DNA from: Firmicutes bacterium CAG:822
GTDB taxonomy: Bacteria; Bacillota_I; Bacilli_A; RF39; UBA660
DNA: 30,214 nt
NCBI GenBank assembly: GCA_000432855.1
Contig: HF990868.1
Location: 1-30,214, forward strand
Reading direction: 5' to 3'
In this document: positions 15,008-24,427 of the stretch, in pieces
Layout of the letters: each line of letters starts with the position of its first letter
Numbering within the stretch: position 1 is the stretch's first letter
The notes under the pieces: model-generated
The model's database searches: none
Told to the model about the DNA's origin: nothing
Seen by the model: only the letters and a program-made list of their open reading frames with translations
Program-made: the position numbers and the translations under genes

Positions 15008-17935
15008 ATGGGATTAAAACTTGAAAAAGGATTAAAGCATCAGTCAGAAGCTGTTGATAAGATAAATAAAGTTTTTGAAAATGTTCCTATTTTGAATAAT
15101 AAACTAAAATATGCGAATCCAATTATAAATCTAAATTCTAGTAAATTGTTAAATAATATAAAAGAATTAAATAATAAATTACCTTCTTCATTAAAAGGAA
15201 ATGTTGGTATTGGTGACTATCTAAATATAGATATCAAAATGGAAACTGGCACAGGAAAAACTTATGTATATACAAAAGCAATCTTTGAATTAAATAAGAA
15301 TTATGGAATACATAAATTTATTATTTTAGTCCCTTCGTTGCCTATAAAGTTAGGGACAACAAATTTTATTAATTCATATGAATCAATTAGTCATTTTAAA
15401 GATCAATATGGAAAGAGTATAGATTTATATGTTTTAAATGCTAAAAAGGGAAATAAAAAAGGCAAGGATACTTTTCCAAGCAGTATAAGAGGATTTGTAG
15501 AAACCTCTGAATTAATTAGAAATAGAATTAGTGTTTTAATAGTTAATATGCAATTATTTAAAGATAATTCTATGCTTACTAAAGACTATTCATCTACAGT
15601 TGAAGATTTTTCAATACCAAGTGAAGCAATTAATGCAACAAGGCCATTTATTATAATTGACGAGCCTCATAGATTTTCAAAGGGGAATAAGACTTTTGAA
15701 TTTATAGAAAATATAATTAAACCTCAATGTATTATTAGATTTGGTGCTACTTTCCCAGACATAAAAAATGGACGAAACATTGAAAAAGATTATCATAATT
15801 TAATTTATAATTTGGGAAGTTGTGAAGCATTTAATCAAAATTTAGTTAAAGGTGTAAGTGTTAAATATTTAGAATCACCTAATGGTAACAATAAAAAAAT
15901 TAAAGTTTTAGAATTAAAAAACAAGAAAATTGCTAGGTTAGAACTTATTACCGAAAGCAATAAAAAAACTTTTGAATTAGAAAAAGGTGACTCTTTAAAA
16001 CAGATTGATAATTCATTTGAAAATCTATATATTGATGGAATTGGGAAAACATTATTATTATCAAATGGTCAAGAACTAAATAAAGGTTCTGAAATATATG
16101 CGGATATTTATTCAACTTCTTATCAGTCAGTAATGATTGAAAATGCCCTAGATGCACATTTTGAAACAGAAAAACAAAACTTTAAACGAAGAGATAAAAT
16201 TAAGACTTTAGCACTTTTCTTTATAGATGATATTGATTCATATAGAAAAAATAAACAGAATCCACAACCGACATATTTGAAAGATATTTTTGAGAAAATA
16301 CTAAAGAAAAAGATAGAAAAAGAATTAAGTAGAATTAATGATAAAGATTCGAATGAATTATTATACAAAGAATACTTAATTGAAACTTTAAATGATGTTT
16401 CTAAATGTCATGGTGGTTATTTTTCTAAAGATAATAATGATTCAGATGATAATATTGCAGAAGAAATTAATAATATTTTAATTAATAAAGAAGAAACACT
16501 TTCAATTTATAAGAAAAATGGTAAATTTAATACGTTTAGGTTTATATTTTCAAAGTGGACATTAAAAGAAGGTTGGGATAATCCTAATGTGTTTACCATT
16601 GCAAAATTAAGAAGTAGTGGTAGTGAAAATAGTAAAATACAAGAAGTTGGTAGAGGATTACGTTTGCCTGTAAACGACAGTTTATCACGAGTTTCAGATG
16701 AACAATTTTATTTAAATTACATTGTTGATTTTACTGAAAAGAATTTTGCTGAAAAATTAATTAACGAAATTAATGGAGATATAAGTGAAAATAAGGTTAT
16801 TACAGATAAACAACTGAATGCATTAGCAAGCTCATTAGGAAAAAATTCAAAAGAAATATTTATTGAAATGTTACAAAAAGACTATATTGATATGGATAAA
16901 AATATAATTACAATTAATCGCGACAGATTATTTAGTGAATATCCTGATTTAAATATTGGTTTAAAATCAGGAAAAATTATTAATAAAAATAACAGTGTTG
17001 TTCATAAAGCAAAAATTAGGAAAAATAGATTTAATGAAATTAAAAAATTATGGTCTATATTAAATAGAAAATACTTTATTTCTTATTCTAAAATTAGTGA
17101 TGATGAAATAATAAAACAACTTGTAAACATTCTGAAATCTGGTATTGAAGGAACTGCAGAACTCATTAGCTATGAAAATAAAATAATGACTGATGAAAAC
17201 GGTGCATTTATGGTAAGGGAAGCAGGTACAGAGTATGGTGTATATGAAGATACAATCCCTTATAATATATTTCTAAATAAAATATATAATAGTACAAATA
17301 TACCAATAAAAATATTACATAATGCTTTTGTTGAATTTAGCAACAAGAGAATATTAGGAGATTCTTTTTTCAATAATAATACATTGATAAATTTTATAAA
17401 TCAGATAAACAATTGGAAACATGAAACATTATTTGGAAAATTTAGATACTCATCAACTTCTTTGGAAAATGAGGAAACAGCACTGACTGATAAAGACGGG
17501 AATCCTAAAGAGTATGTTACTGACGGAACTCTTGGGGTAGGTTATAGTGAAGAAGACAAACCAAGTGATAAATATTTATATGATATTTGCTTATATGACT
17601 CTGAGCTTGAAAAGAAAAATATAATGTTAGATAATGATGAAGTGATTGTTTTTGGCAAAATTCCTTCAAGAAGTATCCGAATACCTCTTATTGATGGTGC
17701 CAGCTATAGCCCTGACTTTATGTATGTTGTTAAAAGAGATAATGATATTAAAGAAATTAATTTAGTTATAGAAACAAAGGACTATAAAACAGAAGAAGAT
17801 ATTCCATCGGATCAAAAATATAAAATTAAATGTGCTGAAAGATTTTTTGAACAATTAAAAGAAGATGGTTATGATGTTAAATTTAGAGTACAAATAAATA
17901 ATACACAAATATCCAATTTAATAAGAAATTTATAA
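15008..17935 (+). CDS. res: Type III restriction enzyme Res subunit (helicase-nuclease)
   Basis: A 975-residue Res subunit. Walker A is E79-T-G-T-G-K84-T85, the DEAD-box equivalent is D218-E-P-H221, and motif VI lies in VGRGLRLPVN after the KEGWDNPNVF segment, all typical of the type III superfamily 2 motor. The C terminus has an endonuclease site of the PD-(D/E)xK type: S-P-D903 followed by E922-T-K924. With Mod it would use ATP to travel or switch along DNA from unmethylated sites and cut when two complexes meet. Both motor and nuclease motifs are intact, so the system looks active. AAAGGAG precedes the ATG. The 1219-aa gene follows 15 bases later on the same transcript. Confidence 0.95.
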   Translation: MGLKLEKGLKHQSEAVDKINKVFENVPILNNKLKYANPIINLNSSKLLNNIKELNNKLPSSLKGNVGIGDYLNIDIKMETGTGKTYVYTKAIFELNKNYGIHKFIILVPSLPIKLGTTNFINSYESISHFKDQYGKSIDLYVLNAKKGNKKGKDTFPSSIRGFVETSELIRNRISVLIVNMQLFKDNSMLTKDYSSTVEDFSIPSEAINATRPFIIIDEPHRFSKGNKTFEFIENIIKPQCIIRFGATFPDIKNGRNIEKDYHNLIYNLGSCEAFNQNLVKGVSVKYLESPNGNNKKIKVLELKNKKIARLELITESNKKTFELEKGDSLKQIDNSFENLYIDGIGKTLLLSNGQELNKGSEIYADIYSTSYQSVMIENALDAHFETEKQNFKRRDKIKTLALFFIDDIDSYRKNKQNPQPTYLKDIFEKILKKKIEKELSRINDKDSNELLYKEYLIETLNDVSKCHGGYFSKDNNDSDDNIAEEINNILINKEETLSIYKKNGKFNTFRFIFSKWTLKEGWDNPNVFTIAKLRSSGSENSKIQEVGRGLRLPVNDSLSRVSDEQFYLNYIVDFTEKNFAEKLINEINGDISENKVITDKQLNALASSLGKNSKEIFIEMLQKDYIDMDKNIITINRDRLFSEYPDLNIGLKSGKIINKNNSVVHKAKIRKNRFNEIKKLWSILNRKYFISYSKISDDEIIKQLVNILKSGIEGTAELISYENKIMTDENGAFMVREAGTEYGVYEDTIPYNIFLNKIYNSTNIPIKILHNAFVEFSNKRILGDSFFNNNTLINFINQINNWKHETLFGKFRYSSTSLENEETALTDKDGNPKEYVTDGTLGVGYSEEDKPSDKYLYDICLYDSELEKKNIMLDNDEVIVFGKIPSRSIRIPLIDGASYSPDFMYVVKRDNDIKEINLVIETKDYKTEEDIPSDQKYKIKCAERFFEQLKEDGYDVKFRVQINNTQISNLIRNL

Positions 17936-17950
17936 TTACGAGGACTTATA

Positions 17951-20900
17951 ATGAATTACGCTGAAGATAAGTTGTATGAAATATTTAATAAAATTACTGA
18001 AGAATCAAATAATTCAGATATTTTAAAAATAGAAGAATTAAAAAAAGAAATAAAGAATTATAATATTTATGATTTTTTGCTTGGAGTAGCATCTTTGAAT
18101 TTGATACCAGAAAATCAATCAAAATCATTGATATTTAATACCATTATAAGTGCAGCATTTTCTATTCCTATGACCGATTATAATATGAATAATAAAATGA
18201 GTATGGGAAAATTTAAATCCATAGTAAAAAGGTTTGAAAAACTAAGCATCAAGAGAAATATAGATCCTCCGGAGTTTCCATTTATTCAAAGGGTTATATT
18301 TTATAAAAATTATGATTTGTTTATGGGAGTTAATAATGTTTCTAATTTGGATATTCAAAGTTTCTTATATGCTTTGAAAAGAAATAATAATTTGAGCGAC
18401 TATAATTTAAAAAGAATAAATACTTATATTGAAATGTTATTAAATATTTCAACAAATGTTAGTAACAAATTAAAAATTAAAAATATGACAAGGCCTAATC
18501 ATTCTTATGATGATGATATTATTTTTCCTGACTCAAACGAATTTAAATTTCTAAAGGAAGTTTTATTGCAAAATGCAAATGATTATTCATATTTAAAATT
18601 AGATGATGAATCATTTGATAGTTTGTTTTTTGAACATTGTGATAGTATTTGCAGTAATTATTTGGACTTTGATAATCAGTATTATTATTTTCATCCGCTT
18701 TTAAAAATATCAAATGATGAGTTCTTTCCCCTAGATATAACGATTTTTCCATTATTATTAATGAATAAAATATGTTCAATTATATTAAATGATAAAAATG
18801 CACAAATTTTTGTTAGCGATTATATAGATATTATTAAAAGAGAAATTGTAGAATATTATCATATGATGGGATGCCATAAAATAAATGCTTCTAGGCATGA
18901 TATTCAATTATTGGATAATATTAATTATACTGAACAGATTTTTTTGAATGGAAACGATAATATAATTATTAGTATTAATCCTATAGACAATGGTGAAGAT
19001 TATTTAGAAGATAAGATTGTTTCTACTTTCAAAATGAAAATTAATAACCAAATTATTTGTAATCACTTGAAAGAAGTAATATCGAAACTAAATGATATTG
19101 GTACTTCGAATGATAAAATTATGATAGTAGTAACACCTTTTTCTATAGGACGAAATTTTATATTTAAAGTCCCAGAGGTTGGAGTAGATACACTTATTTT
19201 ACATAGATATGAATTAAGAGCAATATCAATTAATGAAGCCAATCAAAATATGTTTTTAAAAAGGTATTTAATAGCAAAAAATAGAATTAAAGTACTGCCT
19301 AGTTTATTTACCGAATTAAACTTAATTGGTATGTATACAGAAAAGGATTACTCATTTTACTTTGATGATAATATTGATATGAAAGAAATTAATCTTCACT
19401 ATTTTGGAGAGTATAGTTCTTCATATATAGAAAAGGCTGATAGAAAAGAAAATAAACACTTGGTTCCGTCTTATGATAAAAACTATAATATTGAAGTTAT
19501 TAAAAATGATGATGATATTTATATAGTAAATGACCATTTTAAAGATAAATATTTTAAATTATGTGTAGAAAAAGAAAATAGTCTTATTTGGATAATTACA
19601 GATATTATAGATAATATAGGTTCATCGAGCTTATATAAAAATCTTATAGATTATATATCTTACTGGTTCAACATATATTTGGACAATCTCAAAGTTGACT
19701 TAAATATTACAATTCAACTGAAATTAAATGATGAAATAACAAAATATTTTATTCCTCAAAATACAAATAAAATATTTGATGCATTAAAAATTTTTAAAAG
19801 TAATGAAAATATTATTTTTAACTTTTATTCCTCTATCATGACTATATTGGATTGTGAAGATAATTTAAATGAAAAAAACCTTTTTATTTATATAATTAAG
19901 GAATTAGAGAAAATTTTAAAAATTAATTTATATGATAATAAAATAATTGAAAAAATATTTGCTGATTCGAAAAGAAAGAGAACAGTAACTTTACGGTGTG
20001 AAGAATTTGCGTACTTAAAACCATTTCACGATAATAAGGAAAGATTAATTAATGCTTCAGATGAAAATTTAATATTAGATGACATCGGACTCTTAGTTAA
20101 GAATGAAAAGAATTTACCATATGGAAAAATCAGTTTGGATGAAAGTAAAAATCTTTGTAATTTTATTGTTGATAAATTATATAATGATATTTCTGATACA
20201 ATTAAAAAATTTAATAAAAGACAATTACTTAATGTATTATATTATGAAAGTGAGCGAATCTTATCTAATTTAATGATTCAAAAAGAATCTTACATAAATA
20301 ATATTGCTTGTTTTCCACAACATAAAGATGTTATAGACAAGAGATTTAATGATACAAACAAAAGCTCAATCGCAATTAGATTCTTAATAGAATTATCTTC
20401 TTCTTTCGAAAAATGTGGAAGTGACGTAATTGGTGAATATGAGCTAGAGCTATTAATGGCAAAAAGTTCGTTACTAATTGAATGGGCATATCGAAGTGAT
20501 TTATTTAATTATAAAATGATGCATACTCCATTGAAATTGTTAAAGTCAAACAGACTAGGATTTAATCATGATGAATTTTACTCTATAAATAGTTCTTTTG
20601 CTACTTTAAGAGAAGAACAAATGGGACCTGTTGGTAAAGATAAAATGAAAGAGCTTTTAAATGGTTTCGTTAGAGAAAAAATGAACGACGAAAAATTTGA
20701 AGATATATTTTTTAAAGAATATGATTTTAGTCCAAATGAATTATTTATTGTTTTTTGGAAATTAATAGATTTATGTAAAAATGAAATTTTTGAAATAAGT
20801 ATTATTAAATTAATTGATGAACTTAAAGATGAACTCAGTGAAGAAAAAATACGAAAAATTATTAACAAATTTTCATTAAAATCCCGCAAAAATTTTTTAG

Positions 20901-21610
20901 AAGTGGATAAACCTTATTCTCGAGAAGATGTTTACCCCTGGAGGTTTAATAGAGAATTATCTTTTGTCCGTAGACCTTTGATATTGGATGGTGAAAATAT
21001 TATATGGGGAAATAGGAATTTAAGCAATTCAGTATTTTTCTTATTTGATTTAATTAGTAGTGGAAAACTAAAATCTCATAGCTTGGAAATGAAACAATAT
21101 ATTTCAAGGATAAATGAAAATAGAGGAAAAAATTTTAATAATATGATATTTAATTATATTTCTAAGTTTCCAAATGTTATTGTTGATAAGAATGTAAGTA
21201 AAATTAATAAAGAAAAAATTACTGATAATAATAATGATACATTGGGAGACATAGATGTTCTTTGCATTATACCCAAAAATAAGAAAATAATATTAATTGA
21301 AACAAAAAATTTTAATTCTGTTAAAAATTATTATGAATTATATAATGAATATAAAAATATTTTTGTTGATGGTGAAGGTTATAAAAGTTTTTTAACAAAA
21401 CATAAAAACAGAGCAAGATGGATACAAAATCATATTCAAGATGTTATTGTAGGATATAATCTACCAACAGGAAATTATAATGTTTATTATATGTTTGTTA
21501 CAAGTGAATATTGCCCAGCAAATAAAGTTTTTAATTTAAAAGAGAATGTTTATTCTGCTAAAGAGTTAAGCTATTCAACTTTAATCAATTTAAAGAAAAA
21601 CAAATTATAA
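17951..21610 (+). CDS. Large unknown protein with a C-terminal PD-(D/E)xK-like nuclease site
   Basis: A 1219-residue protein that I cannot place in a named family. The only recognisable catalytic feature is near the end: G-D1100-I-D1102 in a strand, about 14 residues, then a hydrophobic strand leading to E1117-T-K1119, the pattern of NERD- and Mrr-like PD-(D/E)xK nucleases. A preceding block around residues 990-1060 (KPYSREDVYPWRFNREL, then FVRRPLIL and WGNRNL) looks conserved in style. The first 980 residues are mixed helix/strand without Walker motifs, membrane segments or zinc clusters, so it is not an ATPase. Last gene of the defence operon, 15 bases after res, with GAGGA as SD. It is probably an accessory effector or sensor of the type III system; this is inference from position. 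Confidence 0.8.
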   Translation: MNYAEDKLYEIFNKITEESNNSDILKIEELKKEIKNYNIYDFLLGVASLNLIPENQSKSLIFNTIISAAFSIPMTDYNMNNKMSMGKFKSIVKRFEKLSIKRNIDPPEFPFIQRVIFYKNYDLFMGVNNVSNLDIQSFLYALKRNNNLSDYNLKRINTYIEMLLNISTNVSNKLKIKNMTRPNHSYDDDIIFPDSNEFKFLKEVLLQNANDYSYLKLDDESFDSLFFEHCDSICSNYLDFDNQYYYFHPLLKISNDEFFPLDITIFPLLLMNKICSIILNDKNAQIFVSDYIDIIKREIVEYYHMMGCHKINASRHDIQLLDNINYTEQIFLNGNDNIIISINPIDNGEDYLEDKIVSTFKMKINNQIICNHLKEVISKLNDIGTSNDKIMIVVTPFSIGRNFIFKVPEVGVDTLILHRYELRAISINEANQNMFLKRYLIAKNRIKVLPSLFTELNLIGMYTEKDYSFYFDDNIDMKEINLHYFGEYSSSYIEKADRKENKHLVPSYDKNYNIEVIKNDDDIYIVNDHFKDKYFKLCVEKENSLIWIITDIIDNIGSSSLYKNLIDYISYWFNIYLDNLKVDLNITIQLKLNDEITKYFIPQNTNKIFDALKIFKSNENIIFNFYSSIMTILDCEDNLNEKNLFIYIIKELEKILKINLYDNKIIEKIFADSKRKRTVTLRCEEFAYLKPFHDNKERLINASDENLILDDIGLLVKNEKNLPYGKISLDESKNLCNFIVDKLYNDISDTIKKFNKRQLLNVLYYESERILSNLMIQKESYINNIACFPQHKDVIDKRFNDTNKSSIAIRFLIELSSSFEKCGSDVIGEYELELLMAKSSLLIEWAYRSDLFNYKMMHTPLKLLKSNRLGFNHDEFYSINSSFATLREEQMGPVGKDKMKELLNGFVREKMNDEKFEDIFFKEYDFSPNELFIVFWKLIDLCKNEIFEISIIKLIDELKDELSEEKIRKIINKFSLKSRKNFLEVDKPYSREDVYPWRFNRELSFVRRPLILDGENIIWGNRNLSNSVFFLFDLISSGKLKSHSLEMKQYISRINENRGKNFNNMIFNYISKFPNVIVDKNVSKINKEKITDNNNDTLGDIDVLCIIPKNKKIILIETKNFNSVKNYYELYNEYKNIFVDGEGYKSFLTKHKNRARWIQNHIQDVIVGYNLPTGNYNVYYMFVTSEYCPANKVFNLKENVYSAKELSYSTLINLKKNKL

Positions 21611-21664
21611 TGTTAATAATTCAAAGCTTATCATAATAAATTTTGCAAATAAAAATGAAATAGT

Positions 21665-21693
21665 TCTACACAGATATTTCTTTATGATATATT
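21665..21693 (+). promoter_or_regulatory. Promoter-like site ahead of a short terminated transcript
   Basis: TCTACA (21665-21670), a 17-base spacer and TATATT (21688-21693) with a TGA extension. Initiation near 21700 would give an RNA of about 63 bases ending at the following terminator. Confidence 0.4.
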
Positions 21694-21730
21694 ATCTATG
21701 TAAGGAATAAATGTTAAATCATTTTTATAA

Positions 21731-21763
21731 GGGGTCTATTTTAGGATAGAGCCCTATTTTTTT
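21731..21763 (+). terminator. Terminator of the defence operon or of a short RNA
   Basis: GGG and TCTAT (21732-21739, around one mismatched base) pair with ATAGA and CCC (21746-21754), followed by seven Ts. It can end the fic-mod-res-1219aa transcript, whose stop lies 120 bases upstream. Confidence 0.8.
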
Positions 21764-21786
21764 ACAAAATTTCTTGATTTTTTTAA

Positions 21787-22330
21787 AAATCAGAGCTAAC
21801 ATACAACACAAGGAATCGATTTTTATCTTATATTTTTAAAAGATGCCCCTCATCGCCCAACGTAGATAAAGTCGAACTGAAGAATGCTGGTTCCTTGTCA
21901 ACGGTCAGAACTTTTTTTAACAAAAGGTAGTAATTTTAATATATTTATCGGTGATTTCACAGAGTCTGCATCTACTGATTTAGAAAGTAAAATAATAGAG
22001 TCCGGAATATTTAATTGCATAATCCATGAAAAGAAAAACTTTTCACATGGAAGATTTATCAACTATGAGCACCTAAGCGCCAAGAAAAACATATACTTTA
22101 AATCAAAAAACATTTCTCTTTACGAAAGTAAACTACTAGATTATTTAAAGAATGACCAAGCCATAATCATTGAAAGTAGATATGATGGAATACTTTGTGA
22201 ATATGATTTATTAATCGCTTCTCAGTATTTTATGTATTATATTGCTAATTTTCTTGATATTGATATTTCTAAACCTACTTATAGTGAAGAAAATGATATG
22301 AAATTATTTTTCTATAAAGGCAAATTATGA
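21787..22330 (+). pseudogene. Frameshifted remnant, possibly of a SIS-domain sugar isomerase-like protein
   Basis: Two frames join into one sensible protein. The first (from 21787) reads on to CPSSPNVDKVELKNAGSLST and VRTFFNK and stops at TAG (21926-21928); the second carries on with GSNFNIFIGDFTESASTDLE and runs to TGA at 22330. A single extra base in the T7 or A4 run near 21909-21924 explains the break. The second part, with NFSHGRF and DLLIASQYFMYYIANFLDID, resembles the C-terminal half of SIS-fold phosphosugar isomerase-like proteins, but the nucleotide-binding N-terminal half is missing. The ATG at 21884 has no good SD. I therefore call it a degraded gene; the family assignment is weak. 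Confidence 0.5.
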
Positions 22331-22336
22331 TACAAT
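22329..22336 (+). promoter_or_regulatory. Extended -10 before the 476-aa gene
   Basis: TACAAT (22331-22336) with a TG at 22328-22329; only a poor -35 (TTTTCT, 22308-22313) is seen. It overlaps the end of the upstream remnant. Confidence 0.4.
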
Positions 22337-22387
22337 AAATTAAAGAAATGTCATTACTAAAAGCCATCTAAAATAGGAGTAAGATTT

Positions 22388-23818
22388 ATGAATGAAATTG
22401 AAAAGTTTAATTTAGAAAATGCCGCCAATACGTCAATTATAAAAGATTTAAAAGAACTTTTAAATACTCTAACCCTAGAAGATTTAAAACATATAGGTGA
22501 TTTATTTCTTGTAAGAAGGTTGAGTAATAAAAGAAAAAAAGAAGTAGTTGAAATAATTTATAAAACACTAACAAACACAACAAAATTATCTGAAGTTTTC
22601 GCACGACTTATAGATACAGAATTTAATCTATTAAAACGTCTAATGAAAAACCAAGGAACATTACAAGATAACAATATAAATATTCAGGACTATCATTTCT
22701 TATACATGGTAGGGATAGTATTTTTATTTAAAAGAAACAATAAATTTTATATTTCAATAACTAATGATGTATATAATACTATTAAAAAAATCGATTTATC
22801 TAAATTTGATAAAGCCATTGAAGCTAATACGAAATCATATAATCTTGTAAAAGCCATGGTAGAATTGTATGGTGTTGTCTCAGGAAATGACTATATAGAT
22901 GCCTATAATAAATACTATGGTTATACTGATTATTTTGATATTCCGCGTGAGACGCTTTACTTTTGTGAAAGAGTGGACCATATTTACCAAGTGTATATAG
23001 AAAACGAACTTTATTTCATAGATAGTATTTTAGTTCACAAAGAATATGAGCCAATACTAGACGAAATAATCCAAAGACAATATGAAATAAGTAAAAAACC
23101 AATTTCCTTAAATGAATTATTAAAATATACTGATTATAATTATTATGAAGAAAATGAAAGTATAAAAAAATTTAAAAAATATTTAAAAACCAAAAACATT
23201 TCAAAAAATAACATTGAAAACTTACTAAAAGATATTGTTAAGGCATATAGACTAGGTAATCAATTTATCGGTTATTCAATCCAATTGCTTGAAGAATATG
23301 GGCTAAACATTAATGATAATACCATTCAGACATATATGTCATATTTAATAGATATATTTAATAATTCGAAAATTTGGATAAATAATGGTTGGACGCCAAT
23401 AGAATTATTAAAAAAACAAACAAAAATAAATAATGAAAATAAAAAGAACGACATAAAAACTGATATAGAAAAATATTTAATAAAAAAAGGTAAAACAGAT
23501 TTAGCTTCATCTTTAAAGAACATAGATAAAAAAATCATAAAAAAAGTGTTAAAAGACAAAGTCTTAGATGATATTGATGAATTAAAGGAATATATAGTCG
23601 ACACGTTTGAATTTTGTTTGGATAATGCCAAAGATGATATTTTTACCCAAAAATACTTTCAAGAATTAATTGATAATGAAAACACAGACACTATCACCGC
23701 ATATCCAAGTGATATAGAATCGTTTTTTGTTTTCATATATAAAGATGGTAATCATTATTCATACTATATTGCCGATGAAATAAAAGATTTAATTAAAAAA
23801 ATATTAAAAATAAAATAG
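22388..23818 (+). CDS. Unknown 476-residue helical protein, first of a three-gene operon
   Basis: I do not recognise a full-length family. The N-terminal part (about 1-80, with LTLEDLKHIGDLFLVRRLSN and KRKKEVVEIIYK) resembles the small helical DNA- or RNA-binding fold of Rho N-terminal/SAP-like domains. The middle is compatible with winged-helix repeats. Around residue 330 the W-I-N-N-G-W-T-P-x-E-L segment recalls the N-x-W-x-x-x-G-x-T-P-x-E-L pattern seen in uncharacterised proteins that often carry a SEC-C zinc motif, which is absent here. No signal peptide, membrane segment or Walker motif. AGGAG precedes the ATG; the next gene starts 10 bases after its stop, so the three genes are probably made together. 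Confidence 0.75.
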   Translation: MNEIEKFNLENAANTSIIKDLKELLNTLTLEDLKHIGDLFLVRRLSNKRKKEVVEIIYKTLTNTTKLSEVFARLIDTEFNLLKRLMKNQGTLQDNNINIQDYHFLYMVGIVFLFKRNNKFYISITNDVYNTIKKIDLSKFDKAIEANTKSYNLVKAMVELYGVVSGNDYIDAYNKYYGYTDYFDIPRETLYFCERVDHIYQVYIENELYFIDSILVHKEYEPILDEIIQRQYEISKKPISLNELLKYTDYNYYEENESIKKFKKYLKTKNISKNNIENLLKDIVKAYRLGNQFIGYSIQLLEEYGLNINDNTIQTYMSYLIDIFNNSKIWINNGWTPIELLKKQTKINNENKKNDIKTDIEKYLIKKGKTDLASSLKNIDKKIIKKVLKDKVLDDIDELKEYIVDTFEFCLDNAKDDIFTQKYFQELIDNENTDTITAYPSDIESFFVFIYKDGNHYSYYIADEIKDLIKKILKIK

Positions 23819-23828
23819 GAGTTAAAAA

Positions 23829-24425
23829 ATGACAAACGTATTAACATTTAAAATTGAAATTGAAGGATTAGAAGATAAAATTTGGAGAAAAATAGAAATC
23901 AGTGACAAAAAAACATTAGCCGACTTTGCATATACAATTCTTGCCTCATTCGATTCTCTCGCTTACCACTTGTATAATATAAAATATGATAATAAAACTT
24001 ATGACTGCATGGTATATCCAGATGAATATCATAATGATGAAAAATTATACGATGCTACAGCAACACATTTAAATAATCTAAACTTAAAACAAAATGATAA
24101 ATTAATCATGACTTATGATATTGGCACCCCAACCACCTTTATTATTACCTTTTTAAAAACTAGAAATATGGAAAAAGGTCATGGTACTCATTACCCATAT
24201 GTTATTGATGGAGCAGGAAAGGGAATGTTAGATGATATATCAGGTTATGAATTAAAAGAAATAGTCGATAACATTTATAAAAAAGGCTTTTCAGATTATG
24301 ATTTTACACCAGGATATGAAAGAACAATTAAATATGATTATCGTAACTATGATAAAGAAGCAGATAACATCTTATTAAAAGGATTAGTATCACAAATTAA
24401 AGAAGGATATGAAAATGGTGAATAA
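23829..24425 (+). CDS. Plasmid pRiA4b ORF-3-like (IS1096 TnpR-like) protein
   Basis: A 198-residue member of the pRiA4b ORF-3 family. Signs are the opening FKIEIEGLEDKIWRKIEI strand pair, TLADFAYTILASFDSLAYHL, the Y-D-x-G central strand (MTYDIGTPTTFIITF) and GAGKGMLDDISG. The family was first noted as a passenger in IS1096 and on a Rhizobium plasmid, but members are widespread on chromosomes without any transposase, and their biochemical role is unknown. No transposase or terminal repeats are seen here, so this is not part of an insertion sequence. Usual members have a G-D-x-W-x-H in the middle, which here is altered to G-T-P-T-T. Two bases separate its stop from the next start. Confidence 0.8.
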   Translation: MTNVLTFKIEIEGLEDKIWRKIEISDKKTLADFAYTILASFDSLAYHLYNIKYDNKTYDCMVYPDEYHNDEKLYDATATHLNNLNLKQNDKLIMTYDIGTPTTFIITFLKTRNMEKGHGTHYPYVIDGAGKGMLDDISGYELKEIVDNIYKKGFSDYDFTPGYERTIKYDYRNYDKEADNILLKGLVSQIKEGYENGE

Positions 24426-24427
24426 TT

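Larger units (their letters stand above)
21611..21786. other. Intergenic region after the defence operon
   Basis: Contains a promoter-like pair and a strong terminator (listed separately) that together could produce a short RNA. No protein gene is seen here. Confidence 0.5.

Noticed and set aside
20578..20889. Minus-strand open frame of 103 codons inside the 1219-aa gene
   Set aside because: Antisense to a long coding frame in an AT-rich gene; Ser/Ile/Leu-rich translation is the usual result of reading such DNA backwards.
23829..24425. Part of an IS1096-type transposon
   Set aside because: No transposase and no terminal inverted repeats are seen nearby; this protein family is common outside insertion sequences.
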